This document shows positions 18,988-26,600 of a stretch of 32,522 bases of DNA, in pieces; within the stretch, counting starts at the first letter, position 1, and each line of letters begins with the position of its first letter. Below the pieces are notes generated by a model. That model was not told the DNA's origin. It did no database searches and saw only the letters and a program-made list of their open reading frames with translations. The position numbers and the translations under genes were made by a program. This DNA comes from Oscillospiraceae bacterium (lineage in GTDB: Bacteria > Bacillota > Clostridia > Oscillospirales > Oscillospiraceae), in contig CACYLY010000054.1 in NCBI GenBank assembly GCA_902775355.1, forward strand, positions 1 to 32,522. Reading direction: 5' to 3'.

Positions 18988-20394
18988 TCACGCAGGCGGC
19001 AGATTCTCGAACAGATCCGTCTTCTCCGTGTCCGGCCCCACCAGGCTCTGATACAGGCCGAACTTCCGGGTGTCGTGGACGCTGCCCTCGCCGTAGATCT
19101 CATATTTTCCTTCCTCGAACTGGGTCACGCACATGCGGAAGGCCTGCTCCGCGATCTCCCAGCCGTTGGCGCCGCCGAAGCGGGCCAGAGGCTTGTCATA
19201 ATCCAGGGTCACCATGTCCTCCGGCGCTCCGTAGAGATGCAGATAGACCTTGGGGATCTCGTACACGCCGTATTTCTCGGCGGAAGCGGGATCGGCCTGG
19301 GGATCCGGGCAGCGGTCCACCGCGCTGCGCAGGCACTCCACCCCGAAGATATGGACCGGGTGGCCGGAATCCCCGTCCACGGCCTGGCCCACCACCACCT
19401 GAGGCCGGAAGCGGCGCAGCTGCTCGATGAGGAAATTGGTCACATAGTTCACGCCGTAGTACTCCCGGACCTGCTGGACCGTGGGCTTGTAGATATCCGA
19501 GCTCTCCGTCATCACCGGGTAATGATCGACCCCGGCGGTCCAGAGGCTGTCCAGCATCTCATGCCGGCGGAAGCCGGTGTGCCGCACGATGTAGAGCATC
19601 TGCAGCCGCCGTCCCTCGTCCACATATTTGGGGATCAGGCCCCCGAAAAAGATGAACTCGTCGTCGCTGTGGGTGGCCACCACCAGGATCTCCGGCTCCT
19701 CCCAGGGCGGCTGCCAGTCCTGCACCCAGTCGGGCCGGGCGCCGGCGGAAAAGGCATAGACCTCGGTGATGCCGTAGTCCTTCTCCCGGGCCAGATGCAG
19801 CTCCACCTCCGCGGCGGGCTCCGGCAGCACGACGTACTCGTGCACGAAGCCGTACTGGCCCTGCTCCTGCTCCTGTTCCCCGCAGACCAGCTTCCAGGGC
19901 AGCGGCGGCCGATCCCACTGGATATAAAGCGCGCTGATCTCCGTCTCGGCCCGGACGGTGACGGTGTCTCCCCGATAGATCTCTTTTTCGGTGTGATAGC
20001 TGCCGTCGGTGAGCACGTCCAGCCTGACGCCCCGGTTGATGACCTGCACCGGCACCTGATCCGCCTCCGGCTCGGGCTCGGGCGTAGGCTCGGGCGTGGG
20101 CTCGGGGGTCGGTTCCGGCGTGGGCTCGGGCGCAGGTTCCGGGGTCGGTTCCGGCGTGGACACGGGCGCGGGCTCCGGTGTAGGCGCGGAGGTCTGCTCG
20201 GGCTCGGGCGTCAGCTCCGGGTTTGCCGGGGCCGGAGTGCTCTCCGCTGTCGCGGCGGGCTCCGCTGAGGCTGTCGGCACGTCCTCTCTTCGCAGATCCT
20301 GCCGGCCGCGGTGGCGCAGCTCCACCAGCCCCGCCAGGCAAAGCAGCAGGACCAGCAGCACAGCCAGGCCCAGAGGCCACAGTTTCCTTTTCAT
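18988..20394 (-). CDS. Membrane-anchored PIG-L family deacetylase
   Basis: A 468-residue protein: N-terminal signal-anchor (7-25), Pro/Glu/Thr-rich linker (50-112) with PEPTPEP repeats, a beta-rich stretch, then a PIG-L/LmbE deacetylase domain from about 235. The metal site is VVATHSDDEF (His242, Asp244, Asp245; family form is HPDDE, here Pro to Ser), with the third ligand region DSGHPVHIF (His345, His348). Such enzymes use zinc to remove acetyl groups from N-acetylglucosamine-type sugars. The topology puts the enzyme outside the membrane, so the substrate could be a wall or surface glycan; this is inference. GGAG lies 8 nt before the ATG. It has its own promoter. Confidence 0.85.
   Translation of the reverse strand: MKRKLWPLGLAVLLVLLLCLAGLVELRHRGRQDLRREDVPTASAEPAATAESTPAPANPELTPEPEQTSAPTPEPAPVSTPEPTPEPAPEPTPEPTPEPTPEPTPEPEPEADQVPVQVINRGVRLDVLTDGSYHTEKEIYRGDTVTVRAETEISALYIQWDRPPLPWKLVCGEQEQEQGQYGFVHEYVVLPEPAAEVELHLAREKDYGITEVYAFSAGARPDWVQDWQPPWEEPEILVVATHSDDEFIFFGGLIPKYVDEGRRLQMLYIVRHTGFRRHEMLDSLWTAGVDHYPVMTESSDIYKPTVQQVREYYGVNYVTNFLIEQLRRFRPQVVVGQAVDGDSGHPVHIFGVECLRSAVDRCPDPQADPASAEKYGVYEIPKVYLHLYGAPEDMVTLDYDKPLARFGGANGWEIAEQAFRMCVTQFEEGKYEIYGEGSVHDTRKFGLYQSLVGPDTEKTDLFENLPPA
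20060..20215. repeat. In-gene Pro-Glu-Thr repeat tract
   Basis: GC-rich imperfect repeats (units like GGCTCGGGCGTA on the plus strand) encode the PEPTPEP linker of the deacetylase. Slippage here would change linker length without breaking frame if units are lost in threes. Confidence 0.7.
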
Positions 20395-20433
20395 ATCAAC
20401 CACTCCGTTTCCGCGGAAATCATTCTATGGTGC

Positions 20434-20461
20434 ATGATACCACAGGCGCCGCTGTTTGCAA
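20434..20461 (-). promoter_or_regulatory. Sigma-A promoter for the deacetylase gene
   Basis: TTGCAA (20461-20456), 16-nt spacer, TATCAT (20439-20434) with TGG before it. Start near 20428; leader about 34 nt. It sits in the 77-nt gap after the 20472 lipoprotein gene. Confidence 0.55.
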
Positions 20462-20471
20462 AGGAAAACCG

Positions 20472-21107
20472 TCATACATCCAGGGGCCGGAACAGCTCCA
20501 GCAGGCTCGGCGTGATATCCTCCTCAAAGCAGCCCAGGGACAGCGCCCCCAGGCGGCCGTTGGCCACAAAATAGACCTGCTGGCAATAATAGTGTCCCGC
20601 GTCCGTGTCGGCCTCCAGCAGGACCCCGCCGTACTCCTCGCCTGCGAGGTTCACGGTGTTTTTCGTCACACTTACGTTTTTCATGCCAGCGGCTTCCAGC
20701 ATCCCCCGGAGATAGGGCAGCTCCTTGTCCAGATACTTGTCCATGTCCGGGATCCGGACGCCCTTCAGATCGGTAAAGTTCAGGTTGATGCTGGCGCCGT
20801 CGCGCCGGCTGGCAAACAGATCAAAAAAGACCGGCGTGCTGCGGAGGATATCCTCATACTCGCTGCCCTCCACCAGATCGGCCGCAATGCCGGTCTGCTG
20901 CGCCAGCTCCTCTTCCCCATAGACGTACCAGTCCCTGTCCAGGTTCAGCGAAAAGCCCAGCCAGGGGTTCTCGTAGACGGTTATCCCGGCCCGGGAGCTG
21001 GTCTGGCCCCGGGGCAGCGCCTCCTTCGGCAGCGGGTCGACCCGGCCTCCGCAGGCGCAGAGGCCCAGCAGCAGGCACAGGGCCGAAAGGATGATCGTTT
21101 TCTTCAT
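20472..21107 (-). CDS. Lipoprotein, stand-alone copy of a shared C-terminal module
   Basis: A 211-residue protein. Signal peptide with lipobox LCAC (Cys19). The mature part starts YENPWLGFSLNLDRDWYVY and contains FFDLFASRRDG, YLDKELPYLRGMLEAAGMKN, AGEEYGGVLLEA and ends LLELFRPLDV. These line up with NQTLGFGIVLDDEWFMI, FLDLTAQRRDG, the GLWDLVEELGLKNA block, GQEYPGI and GMFYPLD at the C-terminus of the 15270-16949 protein. GGAGGAAAG precedes the ATG. It lies 36 nt after the Cys-rich lipoprotein gene. Function unknown; fold probably alpha/beta. Confidence 0.78.
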   Translation of the reverse strand: MKKTIILSALCLLLGLCACGGRVDPLPKEALPRGQTSSRAGITVYENPWLGFSLNLDRDWYVYGEEELAQQTGIAADLVEGSEYEDILRSTPVFFDLFASRRDGASINLNFTDLKGVRIPDMDKYLDKELPYLRGMLEAAGMKNVSVTKNTVNLAGEEYGGVLLEADTDAGHYYCQQVYFVANGRLGALSLGCFEEDITPSLLELFRPLDV

Positions 21108-21143
21108 TTTCTTTCCTCCGTTGATGTTGGCAAATTCCCCGTC

Positions 21144-21722
21144 TTATCCCGGCTCATGCCAGCCGCAGACGGAGCAGGTGCGGCCTCCGTAGGCGCCGAG
21201 GATCATTTGGTGCGCACTCCAGTCCGGCGTATTGTAATAGCTCCCGCAATCAGCGCAGACCAGGCGGTGGCCCTGGGGCGCGGTTTCATAGACATAGTGG
21301 TGCCCGCTCGTCTCCTCCCAGGTGAGGTATTTTCTGCCGCAGACAGAACATACATGGACGAACTTTCCCCGTTCCAGGCAGGTGCTGTGATAGCTGTTGA
21401 CCGTGTCGACGATCCAGACGTGGCTGTGCCCGTCCCGGGCGGGAGCGCTCGGGTCGAAGGGCACGCCGTCCCGGTCGTAGTCGATCTCCACCCAGACGTT
21501 TTCCGGGGCGGCGTCCCTGTTGGCGGGCCGGTCCTCCAGATCCGCCGTCGGCGTGGGCGCGGCGGAAGGAGCGGGCTTGGGCGAGGGCTCCCGCACCGGC
21601 TCCGCAGAAGGCCGGGCCGCCGTCTCTTCCGGCGCGGGCGCGGCCTCCGGCAGCCTTTCTCCGCAGGCGCAGAGGCTCAGCAGCAGGATCAGAGTCAGCA
21701 GCAGGAGCATTCTTCGTTTCAT
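21144..21722 (-). CDS. Lipoprotein with Cys/His-rich zinc-ribbon-like domain
   Basis: A 192-residue protein. Lipobox LCAC (Cys20), Pro/Ala/Glu-rich linker to about 70, then a domain with HSHVW, STC, CSVCG, HHYVY, GHRLVCADCG and CSVCGW. The spacing of His and CxxC groups recalls the H...C...CxxCG repeats seen in clostridial surface proteins; metal binding is likely but not proven. The domain is homologous to the extracellular end of the anti-sigma protein next door (same VDY/IDY-RDGVP-DP-AP-RDGH opening and CxxCGW ending). AAGGGGGAAAG precedes the ATG. A separate promoter may lie in the 149-nt gap upstream. Confidence 0.8.
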   Translation of the reverse strand: MKRRMLLLLTLILLLSLCACGERLPEAAPAPEETAARPSAEPVREPSPKPAPSAAPTPTADLEDRPANRDAAPENVWVEIDYDRDGVPFDPSAPARDGHSHVWIVDTVNSYHSTCLERGKFVHVCSVCGRKYLTWEETSGHHYVYETAPQGHRLVCADCGSYYNTPDWSAHQMILGAYGGRTCSVCGWHEPG

Positions 21723-21772
21723 CGGCTTTCCCCCTTTTCCGGCTGCCGGAAGGCATCGTGTTCTCTTCCGTC

Positions 21773-21781
21773 ATGATATCA
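21773..21781 (-). promoter_or_regulatory. Possible extended -10 promoter for the Cys-rich lipoprotein gene
   Basis: Minus strand TGATATCAT (TG-n-TATCAT) with only a weak -35 (ATGATT) 17 nt upstream. It lies in the 149-nt gap between the anti-sigma gene and the lipoprotein gene. Confidence 0.35.
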
Positions 21782-21871
21782 CATTTTGGCGGGGGAATCA
21801 TCCTTTTCTTTTTTGTGTCTCAGAAACGCCGGACTGGCCGCGGGCGGCAGGCACAGCGCGGCGGCTTCGGT

Positions 21872-23197
21872 TCAGGATCCGGACCCGTACACCCAGCCGC
21901 ATATGCTGCAGACTTTCTGATCTCCCTGTTGGACCCAGGAATGGGGTTTCCAGTTATACATGGTGTAGGGGTCTCCGTAGGTCCCGCAGACCGAGCAAAT
22001 CTTCCTGTGCCCGGAGGCATTGCATTGATAGTAGAACTGATGCGCTTTCTTTTCCTGCCAGGTGACATGCTTCCCGCCGCAGATCGAGCAGATATAGACG
22101 TGTTTCCCTACGTCCACGCAGGTGCTCTCGGTGCTGTTGATCTCGTCCAGCACCCAGTCGTGGGTGTGTCCGTCCCGACCGGGGGCGTTGGGGTCCAGCG
22201 GCACGCCGTCCCGCACATAGTCCACCTCGGTCACGGCGTTGGCAGGTTCGGCGGTCTGCTCCGCCGGCAGATCGTCCGCCGGACGCGCGGCAGAGAGCTC
22301 CTTCCCGCCGCTGCCCGTCAGCACGATGGGCTCGCTCAGCTCCCGGTTGCGGTAGCCGTGCTGATACACCAGCTCGATATGCACGCTCCGGTCCAGCTCC
22401 TCCAGGCGGATCTCCCGGGCGGGTGTGTAGCCCTCGCCTTTCCATACCTTCTCCCCGTCGATGATCCAGTAATAGGGCTCCTCCGCCTCCGGGTCGATGG
22501 GCAGGACCACCGCGGTGATGCTGCCGCCGGGGTGCTCTTCGCCGGTGGTGGGCACCGTGTAGTCGTACTCAAAGCAGACGTCCTCGTACATCCAGCCGGC
22601 GGGATTGCCGTCCTCGTCCAAAAACTGCAGATAGGCGTTGACGCAGGTGACGTGTCGCTCCTCCCGCAGCACCGCCTCCACGGACTTGACGCCTTCGCTG
22701 CTGAATTCCAGGGAGAAGCGCCGCTCCCCCGCGTCCACCGGCTCGCCGTTGAGCTCCCAGTGGTCCACGGTCATGCCCTCCGGCAAGACGGCGCGGGCCA
22801 GGAACAGCCCCTCGTCGGTGACGCTGAGAACGGGGCTGTCGTTCACCTGGGCGTTCACCAGGGCGATCTGCCGGGTCTCCTTGATCTCCGTGGGCGTGGG
22901 CTCCGGCGTGGGCGAGGGCGTCGGGCTGGGCGAGGGCACGGAAGCCACCGGCTCCGGCGGTTTCGGCTCGGCAAAGCGGTCCCGCAGGAAGAAGACGCTG
23001 ACCAGGACCAGCGCCAGCACCGCCGCCGCGGCCAGCAGCAGCCGGGCGCGGGAATGCTTCCGCCGATGGACGCAGATCTGGATCTCTCTCGCTTTTCCGC
23101 CAAGCTTTCGGTCGATGGCGCTCCACATGCGCTCCTCGGCGCCGGGTCGGGGCGCCATGGGGCCGTATACGCCGCAAACAGCCTGTTCCATTGTCAT
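21872..23197 (-). CDS. Probable anti-sigma protein with extracellular Cys/His-rich domain
   Basis: A 441-residue protein. Residues 1-50 are cytosolic and end in a basic run (RRKHSRAR), residues 52-71 form one membrane segment, residues 78-105 are a Pro/Ser/Thr linker, and the rest lies outside. The last 120 residues carry HTHDW, STC, CSICG, HQFYY, GHRKICSVCG and CSICGW, homologous to the lipoprotein 21144-21722. The call rests on gene order and topology: it overlaps the sigma gene (ATGA) and has the usual inside-TM-outside plan. The cytosolic part has no H-x3-C-x2-C anti-sigma zinc motif, so the sigma-binding mode is unclear. GGAGGT lies 8 nt upstream. Confidence 0.75.
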   Translation of the reverse strand: MTMEQAVCGVYGPMAPRPGAEERMWSAIDRKLGGKAREIQICVHRRKHSRARLLLAAAAVLALVLVSVFFLRDRFAEPKPPEPVASVPSPSPTPSPTPEPTPTEIKETRQIALVNAQVNDSPVLSVTDEGLFLARAVLPEGMTVDHWELNGEPVDAGERRFSLEFSSEGVKSVEAVLREERHVTCVNAYLQFLDEDGNPAGWMYEDVCFEYDYTVPTTGEEHPGGSITAVVLPIDPEAEEPYYWIIDGEKVWKGEGYTPAREIRLEELDRSVHIELVYQHGYRNRELSEPIVLTGSGGKELSAARPADDLPAEQTAEPANAVTEVDYVRDGVPLDPNAPGRDGHTHDWVLDEINSTESTCVDVGKHVYICSICGGKHVTWQEKKAHQFYYQCNASGHRKICSVCGTYGDPYTMYNWKPHSWVQQGDQKVCSICGWVYGSGS

Positions 23198-23691
23198 TCC
23201 GCAAAACCTCCTTCCTCTCCCAGCTTTTCCCGGAGGATCTCCCGCCCCCGGCGCAGCCAGGTTTTCACGGTGCTCTCCGGCCGGCGGAGGATCTTTGCCA
23301 GCTCCGCCACCTGATAGCCTTCAAAATAGTGCAGATAGATCACGATGCGGTACTTCTCCGGCAGGGCCAGCACCGCCGCGCGGACGGTCCCGCCTGTCTC
23401 CCCGGGTGCCGCCGCGTTTTCCGCCGCCTCCAGGGGCAGCTCCTTCCGGCGGCTCCTGCGCAGCAGATCCTTGCAGAGATTGGCCGCCGTGATGATCAGC
23501 CAGGCCTGGACCTGGCGCCGGTCCGAAAAGCGTTTGCCGCTCTGGGCCAGGCGCAGGAAGCACTCCTGGGTCACGTCCTCGCTGTCCGGATGGTTCTGCA
23601 TGTAGCTGAAGGCCATCCGATAGACCGAGGGCATGTATTCCCGATAGAGCGTGCGCAGGCTCACGCTGGCAAATTCCAGCTCTCCTTCCAT
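23194..23691 (-). CDS. ECF-type RNA polymerase sigma factor
   Basis: A 165-residue protein with sigma region 2 (LYREYMPSVYRMAFSYMQNHPDSEDVTQECFLRL, shown here only as its ends LYREY and CFLRL) and region 4 (LPEKYRIVIYLHYFEGY, then VAELAKILRRPESTVKTWLRRGRE). Regions 1 and 3 are absent, as in the ECF group. It should direct RNA polymerase to envelope-stress type promoters when released by the anti-sigma protein. The ATG at 23691 follows AGAGGGGAG; the frame extends to 23784 but that would overlap the promoter. The stop overlaps the anti-sigma start, indicating coupled translation. Confidence 0.92.
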   Translation of the reverse strand: MEGELEFASVSLRTLYREYMPSVYRMAFSYMQNHPDSEDVTQECFLRLAQSGKRFSDRRQVQAWLIITAANLCKDLLRRSRRKELPLEAAENAAAPGETGGTVRAAVLALPEKYRIVIYLHYFEGYQVAELAKILRRPESTVKTWLRRGREILREKLGEEGGFAE

Positions 23692-23726
23692 CTTCTCCCC
23701 TCTCTTTCTCCGGGTCTTCTGCCTGT

Positions 23727-23755
23727 ATAACGGGCAGGCCCTGGGAAAGGTTTCA
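23727..23755 (-). promoter_or_regulatory. Putative ECF-sigma autoregulatory promoter
   Basis: Minus strand TGAAAC (23755-23750) and CGTTAT (23732-23727) separated by 17 nt, matching the TGAAAC-N16/17-CGT form of Bacillus-type ECF promoters. A sigma-A reading would need a 20-nt spacer. The transcript would start about 30 nt before the sigma ATG. Confidence 0.5.
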
Positions 23756-23781
23756 AGCGCAAAAAGTTTTTTGCAGAAATC

Positions 23782-23811
23782 CACGGCAGGCCGAATGCTC
23801 GGCCTGCCGTG
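23782..23811 (-). terminator. glyA terminator
   Basis: Perfect 13-bp stem between 23782-23794 and 23799-23811, loop of 4. It lies 18 nt after the glyA stop. The minus-strand tail is only moderately T-rich (GATTTC). Confidence 0.75.
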
Positions 23812-23829
23812 GGCGAATCGTCTTTCCTT

Positions 23830-25071
23830 TTACAGCTCCGGATACAGGGGGAAGCGATGGCAGAGGGCGATCATTTCCTCCCGGACCTGGGGTACGGCGC
23901 TCTCGCCCTCGCTCATCAGCCGGGCGACGGCGGCGCCGATCTGGTGCATCTCCGGCTCCTTCATGCCCCGGGTGGTCACCGCCGGGGTGCCGAAGCGCAT
24001 GCCGGAGGTCTTGCGCATGGACAGCTTGTCGAAGGGGATGGTGTTCTTGTTGGCGGTGATGTTGGCCTGATCCAGCAGCTCCTGGACCTCATGGCCGGTC
24101 TTGCCCCGGCTCATGGTGTCCGCCAGCATCAGGTGATTGTCCGTGCCGCCGGAGACCAGGCGCACGCCCCGGCTCTGCAGCTCCCCGGCCAGGACCCGGG
24201 CGTTGTTCACGATCTGCTCCTGATAGGCCCGGAATTCGTGGGTCATGGCCTCGCCGAAGCAGACGGCCTTGCCGGCGATGACGTGCATCAGCGGCCCGCC
24301 CTGGGAGCCGGGGAAGACGCCGCTGTCGATCTTCTTTTTCAGCTCCTCCTTGCAGAGGATCAGCGCGCCCCGGGGGCCCCGCAGGGTCTTGTGAGTGGTG
24401 GTGGTCACCACATGGGCGTAGGGCACCGGATTGGGGTGCAGGCCCGCGGCCACCAGGCCCGCCACGTGGGCCATGTCCACCATGAGCCAGGCGCCCACCT
24501 CGTCGGCGATCTGGCGCATGGCCTTGTAGTCGATAAAGCGGGGATAGGCGCTGCCGCCGGCGATGAGCAGCTTGGGCCGGACCTCCTTGGCCTTGTCCAG
24601 CACCTTGTTGTAGTCGATCCGCTCCGTCACCGGGTCCACACCGTAAAAGGAGGCATCGAAGTACTTGCCGGAGATGGAGGCCTTGGAGCCGTGGGTCAGG
24701 TGCCCGCCGTGGGTCAGGTCCATGGCCAGGATCCGGTCATGGGGCTGGAGCAGGGCGATGTACACGGCCATGTTGGCGTTGGAGCCGGAATGGGGCTGCA
24801 CGTTGGCGTGCTCCGCGCGGAAGAGCTTTTTGGCCCGCTCGATGGCCAGGGTCTCGATCTCGTCCACATATTGGCAGCCGCCGTAGTACCGGGCGGCGGG
24901 GTAGCCCTCGGCGTATTTGTTGGTCAGGTGGCTGCCCATGGCCTGCAGCACGGCGGGACTGACAAAGTTCTCCGAGGCGATCAGCTCGATATGGTCCCGC
25001 TGCCGCTCCAGCTCCCGCATCATGGAGGCGTAGACCTCCGGGTCCTGACGCTGTATGATTTCATAGCTCAT
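23830..25071 (-). CDS. glyA: Serine hydroxymethyltransferase
   Basis: A 413-residue cytosolic enzyme of normal length. It uses pyridoxal phosphate and tetrahydrofolate to interconvert serine and glycine, supplying one-carbon units. Signatures: [12 protein letters not shown] (30-41), [13 protein letters not shown] (53-65), HSGSNAN (94-100), [13 protein letters not shown] (198-210) and [13 protein letters not shown] with the PLP lysine at 228. The ATG at 25071 is chosen by family start and by CGGAGAG 8 nt upstream; the frame runs on to 25230 through the promoter. It is monocistronic with consensus promoter and terminator. Confidence 0.97.
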   Translation of the reverse strand: MSYEIIQRQDPEVYASMMRELERQRDHIELIASENFVSPAVLQAMGSHLTNKYAEGYPAARYYGGCQYVDEIETLAIERAKKLFRAEHANVQPHSGSNANMAVYIALLQPHDRILAMDLTHGGHLTHGSKASISGKYFDASFYGVDPVTERIDYNKVLDKAKEVRPKLLIAGGSAYPRFIDYKAMRQIADEVGAWLMVDMAHVAGLVAAGLHPNPVPYAHVVTTTTHKTLRGPRGALILCKEELKKKIDSGVFPGSQGGPLMHVIAGKAVCFGEAMTHEFRAYQEQIVNNARVLAGELQSRGVRLVSGGTDNHLMLADTMSRGKTGHEVQELLDQANITANKNTIPFDKLSMRKTSGMRFGTPAVTTRGMKEPEMHQIGAAVARLMSEGESAVPQVREEMIALCHRFPLYPEL

Positions 25072-25107
25072 TGCTGTTTCTCTCCGTTTCGCTGAAAAAT
25101 CTGCTTG

Positions 25108-25136
25108 ATTATACTGCCCCGCCCCCACTCTGTCAA
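25108..25136 (-). promoter_or_regulatory. Consensus sigma-A promoter for glyA
   Basis: Minus strand TTGACA (25136-25131), exactly 17 nt, TATAAT (25113-25108): a full consensus match. Start near 25101; leader about 30 nt. Confidence 0.85.
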
Positions 25137-25192
25137 CTGCCGATGCAGGGAATTGAATCAGCAAAGGCATGAACGAAGGAATGCGTCTGCCT

Positions 25193-25433
25193 CGTAGGGG
25201 CGACCTTTGGTCGCCAGCCGATCCGCGCACGTGTGCGTGATCTGCGGCGCGATGAGGGCATCGCGCCCTACGCGGCCCGCCGCCATGCGCCCCCGCCGTA
25301 GGGGCGCTTCAGGTCGCGCCCGCCAATCCGCGCCAACGCTCCGTCCTCTGCCGTAGGGGAGGGGCTTGTCCCCTCCCGCCGATCCGCGCCCGCGCTCCGT
25401 CCTCCGCCGTAGGGGAGGGGCTTGTCCCCTCCC
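25193..25433. repeat. Cluster of variable-arm hairpin repeats
   Basis: Five hairpin units: 25193-25215 (GACC arms), 25246-25272 (GCGCGATG arms, opposite orientation), 25296-25321 (hybrid arms), 25351-25377 and 25407-25433 (GGAGGGG arms). The last two lie in a direct tandem repeat of 56 nt (25337-25392 and 25393-25448). Constant flank is CCGTAGGGG on one side. The 390-nt gap between glyA promoter and cysK terminator holds nothing else I can support. Confidence 0.75.
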
Positions 25434-25480
25434 GCCGACCCGCCCGCGCCGCCATCCGCCGACGCCGGGAAAAACAAAAA

Positions 25481-25517
25481 CTCCCGACCCGCTTCCGAAA
25501 TAGAAGCGGATCGGGAG
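25481..25517 (-). terminator. cysK terminator
   Basis: Arms 25481-25495 (CTCCCGACCCGCTTC) and 25503-25517 pair with one mismatch. On the minus strand the stem is followed by TTTTTGTTTTT, a clear U-run. It is 11 nt past the cysK stop. Confidence 0.92.
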
Positions 25518-25528
25518 AAGAGAGGTCT

Positions 25529-26464
25529 TTATTCCTCCGCGAAGAGCGCGGTGGAGAGGTAGCGGTCCCCGGTGTCCGGCAGCAGGACCACGATGGTCTT
25601 GCCCCGGTTCTCCGGGCGCTTCGCCAGCTGGATCGCCGCGTGGAGCGCCGCGCCGGAGGAGATGCCCGCCAGCACGCCCTCGGTCTTGCCCAGGAGCCGG
25701 CCGGCGGCGAAGGCGTCCTCGTTCTCCACGGGGAGGATCTCGTCGTACACGGCGGTGTTCAGCACCTCCGGCACGAAGCCCGCGCCGATGCCCTGGAGCT
25801 TGTGGGGCCCGGCTTTGCCGCCGGAGAGGACCGGTGAGCCCGCGGGCTCCACCGCCACCACCCGGATCGCGGGATTCCGGCTCTTCAGATACTCGCCCAC
25901 GCCGGTGACCGTGCCGCCGGTGCCCACGCCGGAAACGAAAATGTCCACCTTCCCGTCGCTGTCCTCCCAGATCTCCGGCCCGGTAGTGGCCCGGTGGGCG
26001 GCGGGGTTCGCGGGGTTCACGAACTGACCGGGGATGAAGCTGCCGGGGATCTGCGCCGCCAGCTCGTCAGCCTTTTCAATGGCTCCCTTCATGCCCTTGG
26101 CCCCGTCGGTGAGCACCAGCTCCGCGCCGTAGGCCTTCATGAGGAGCCTGCGCTCCATGCTCATGGTGTCCGGCATCACGATGATGACCCGGTAGCCCCG
26201 GGCGGCGGCTACGGAGCAGAGCCCGATGCCGGTGTTGCCGGAGGTGGGCTCGATGATCACGGAGCCCTCCCGGAGCTTTCCCTGCTTCTCCGCCTCGTCG
26301 ATCATGGCCAGGGCCACCCGGTCCTTCACGGAGCCGGCGGGGTTGAAGGCCTCCAGCTTTGCCAGGATCCGGGCCTCCAGGCCCAGCTTTTTCTCCACGC
26401 GTACAAGCTCCAGCAAGGGGGTCCTGCCGATGAGCTGATCTACGGATGTAAAGATTTTAGACAT
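25529..26464 (-). CDS. cysK: Cysteine synthase (O-acetylserine sulfhydrylase)
   Basis: A 311-residue PLP enzyme that makes cysteine from O-acetylserine and sulfide. Signatures: NPAGSVKDR with the PLP lysine at 47, PTSGNTG (73-79) for the substrate loop, [14 protein letters not shown] for the phosphate loop, and [12 protein letters not shown]. Length is standard. GAGGAGG precedes the ATG by about 8 nt. The promoter has a perfect inverted repeat across its -35 box, consistent with control by a CymR/IscR-type Rrf2 repressor. The leader of about 100 nt contains a CTCCTCC stretch that could pair with the ribosome site. Monocistronic. Confidence 0.96.
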   Translation of the reverse strand: MSKIFTSVDQLIGRTPLLELVRVEKKLGLEARILAKLEAFNPAGSVKDRVALAMIDEAEKQGKLREGSVIIEPTSGNTGIGLCSVAAARGYRVIIVMPDTMSMERRLLMKAYGAELVLTDGAKGMKGAIEKADELAAQIPGSFIPGQFVNPANPAAHRATTGPEIWEDSDGKVDIFVSGVGTGGTVTGVGEYLKSRNPAIRVVAVEPAGSPVLSGGKAGPHKLQGIGAGFVPEVLNTAVYDEILPVENEDAFAAGRLLGKTEGVLAGISSGAALHAAIQLAKRPENRGKTIVVLLPDTGDRYLSTALFAEE

Positions 26465-26504
26465 GATGATTCCTCCTCAAAAACAGTATATGTTCGTCGC
26501 TTTC

Positions 26505-26511
26505 GGAGGAG
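26505..26511 (-). promoter_or_regulatory. Possible anti-Shine-Dalgarno in the cysK leader
   Basis: Minus strand CTCCTCC (26511-26505) can pair with 6-7 bases of the GAGGAGG ribosome site at 26471-26478, closing a loop of about 26 nt. It may be chance. Confidence 0.25.
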
Positions 26512-26571
26512 TGTTACATCGTCTGCCCGGCAGGACCATCTCTCAGCGCCGCCTTTCAAAAAGATGTGCTT

Positions 26572-26600
26572 ATGATAAGCTCTAATTCCTATTTTGTCAA
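26572..26600 (-). promoter_or_regulatory. Sigma-A promoter for cysK
   Basis: Minus strand TTGACA (26600-26595), 17-nt spacer, TATCAT (26577-26572). Start near 26565, about 100 nt before the ATG. Confidence 0.8.

Noticed and set aside
25193-25448. CRISPR array
   Set aside because: Repeats are palindromic with variable arms, spacers are not unique or evenly sized, and no cas gene is present.
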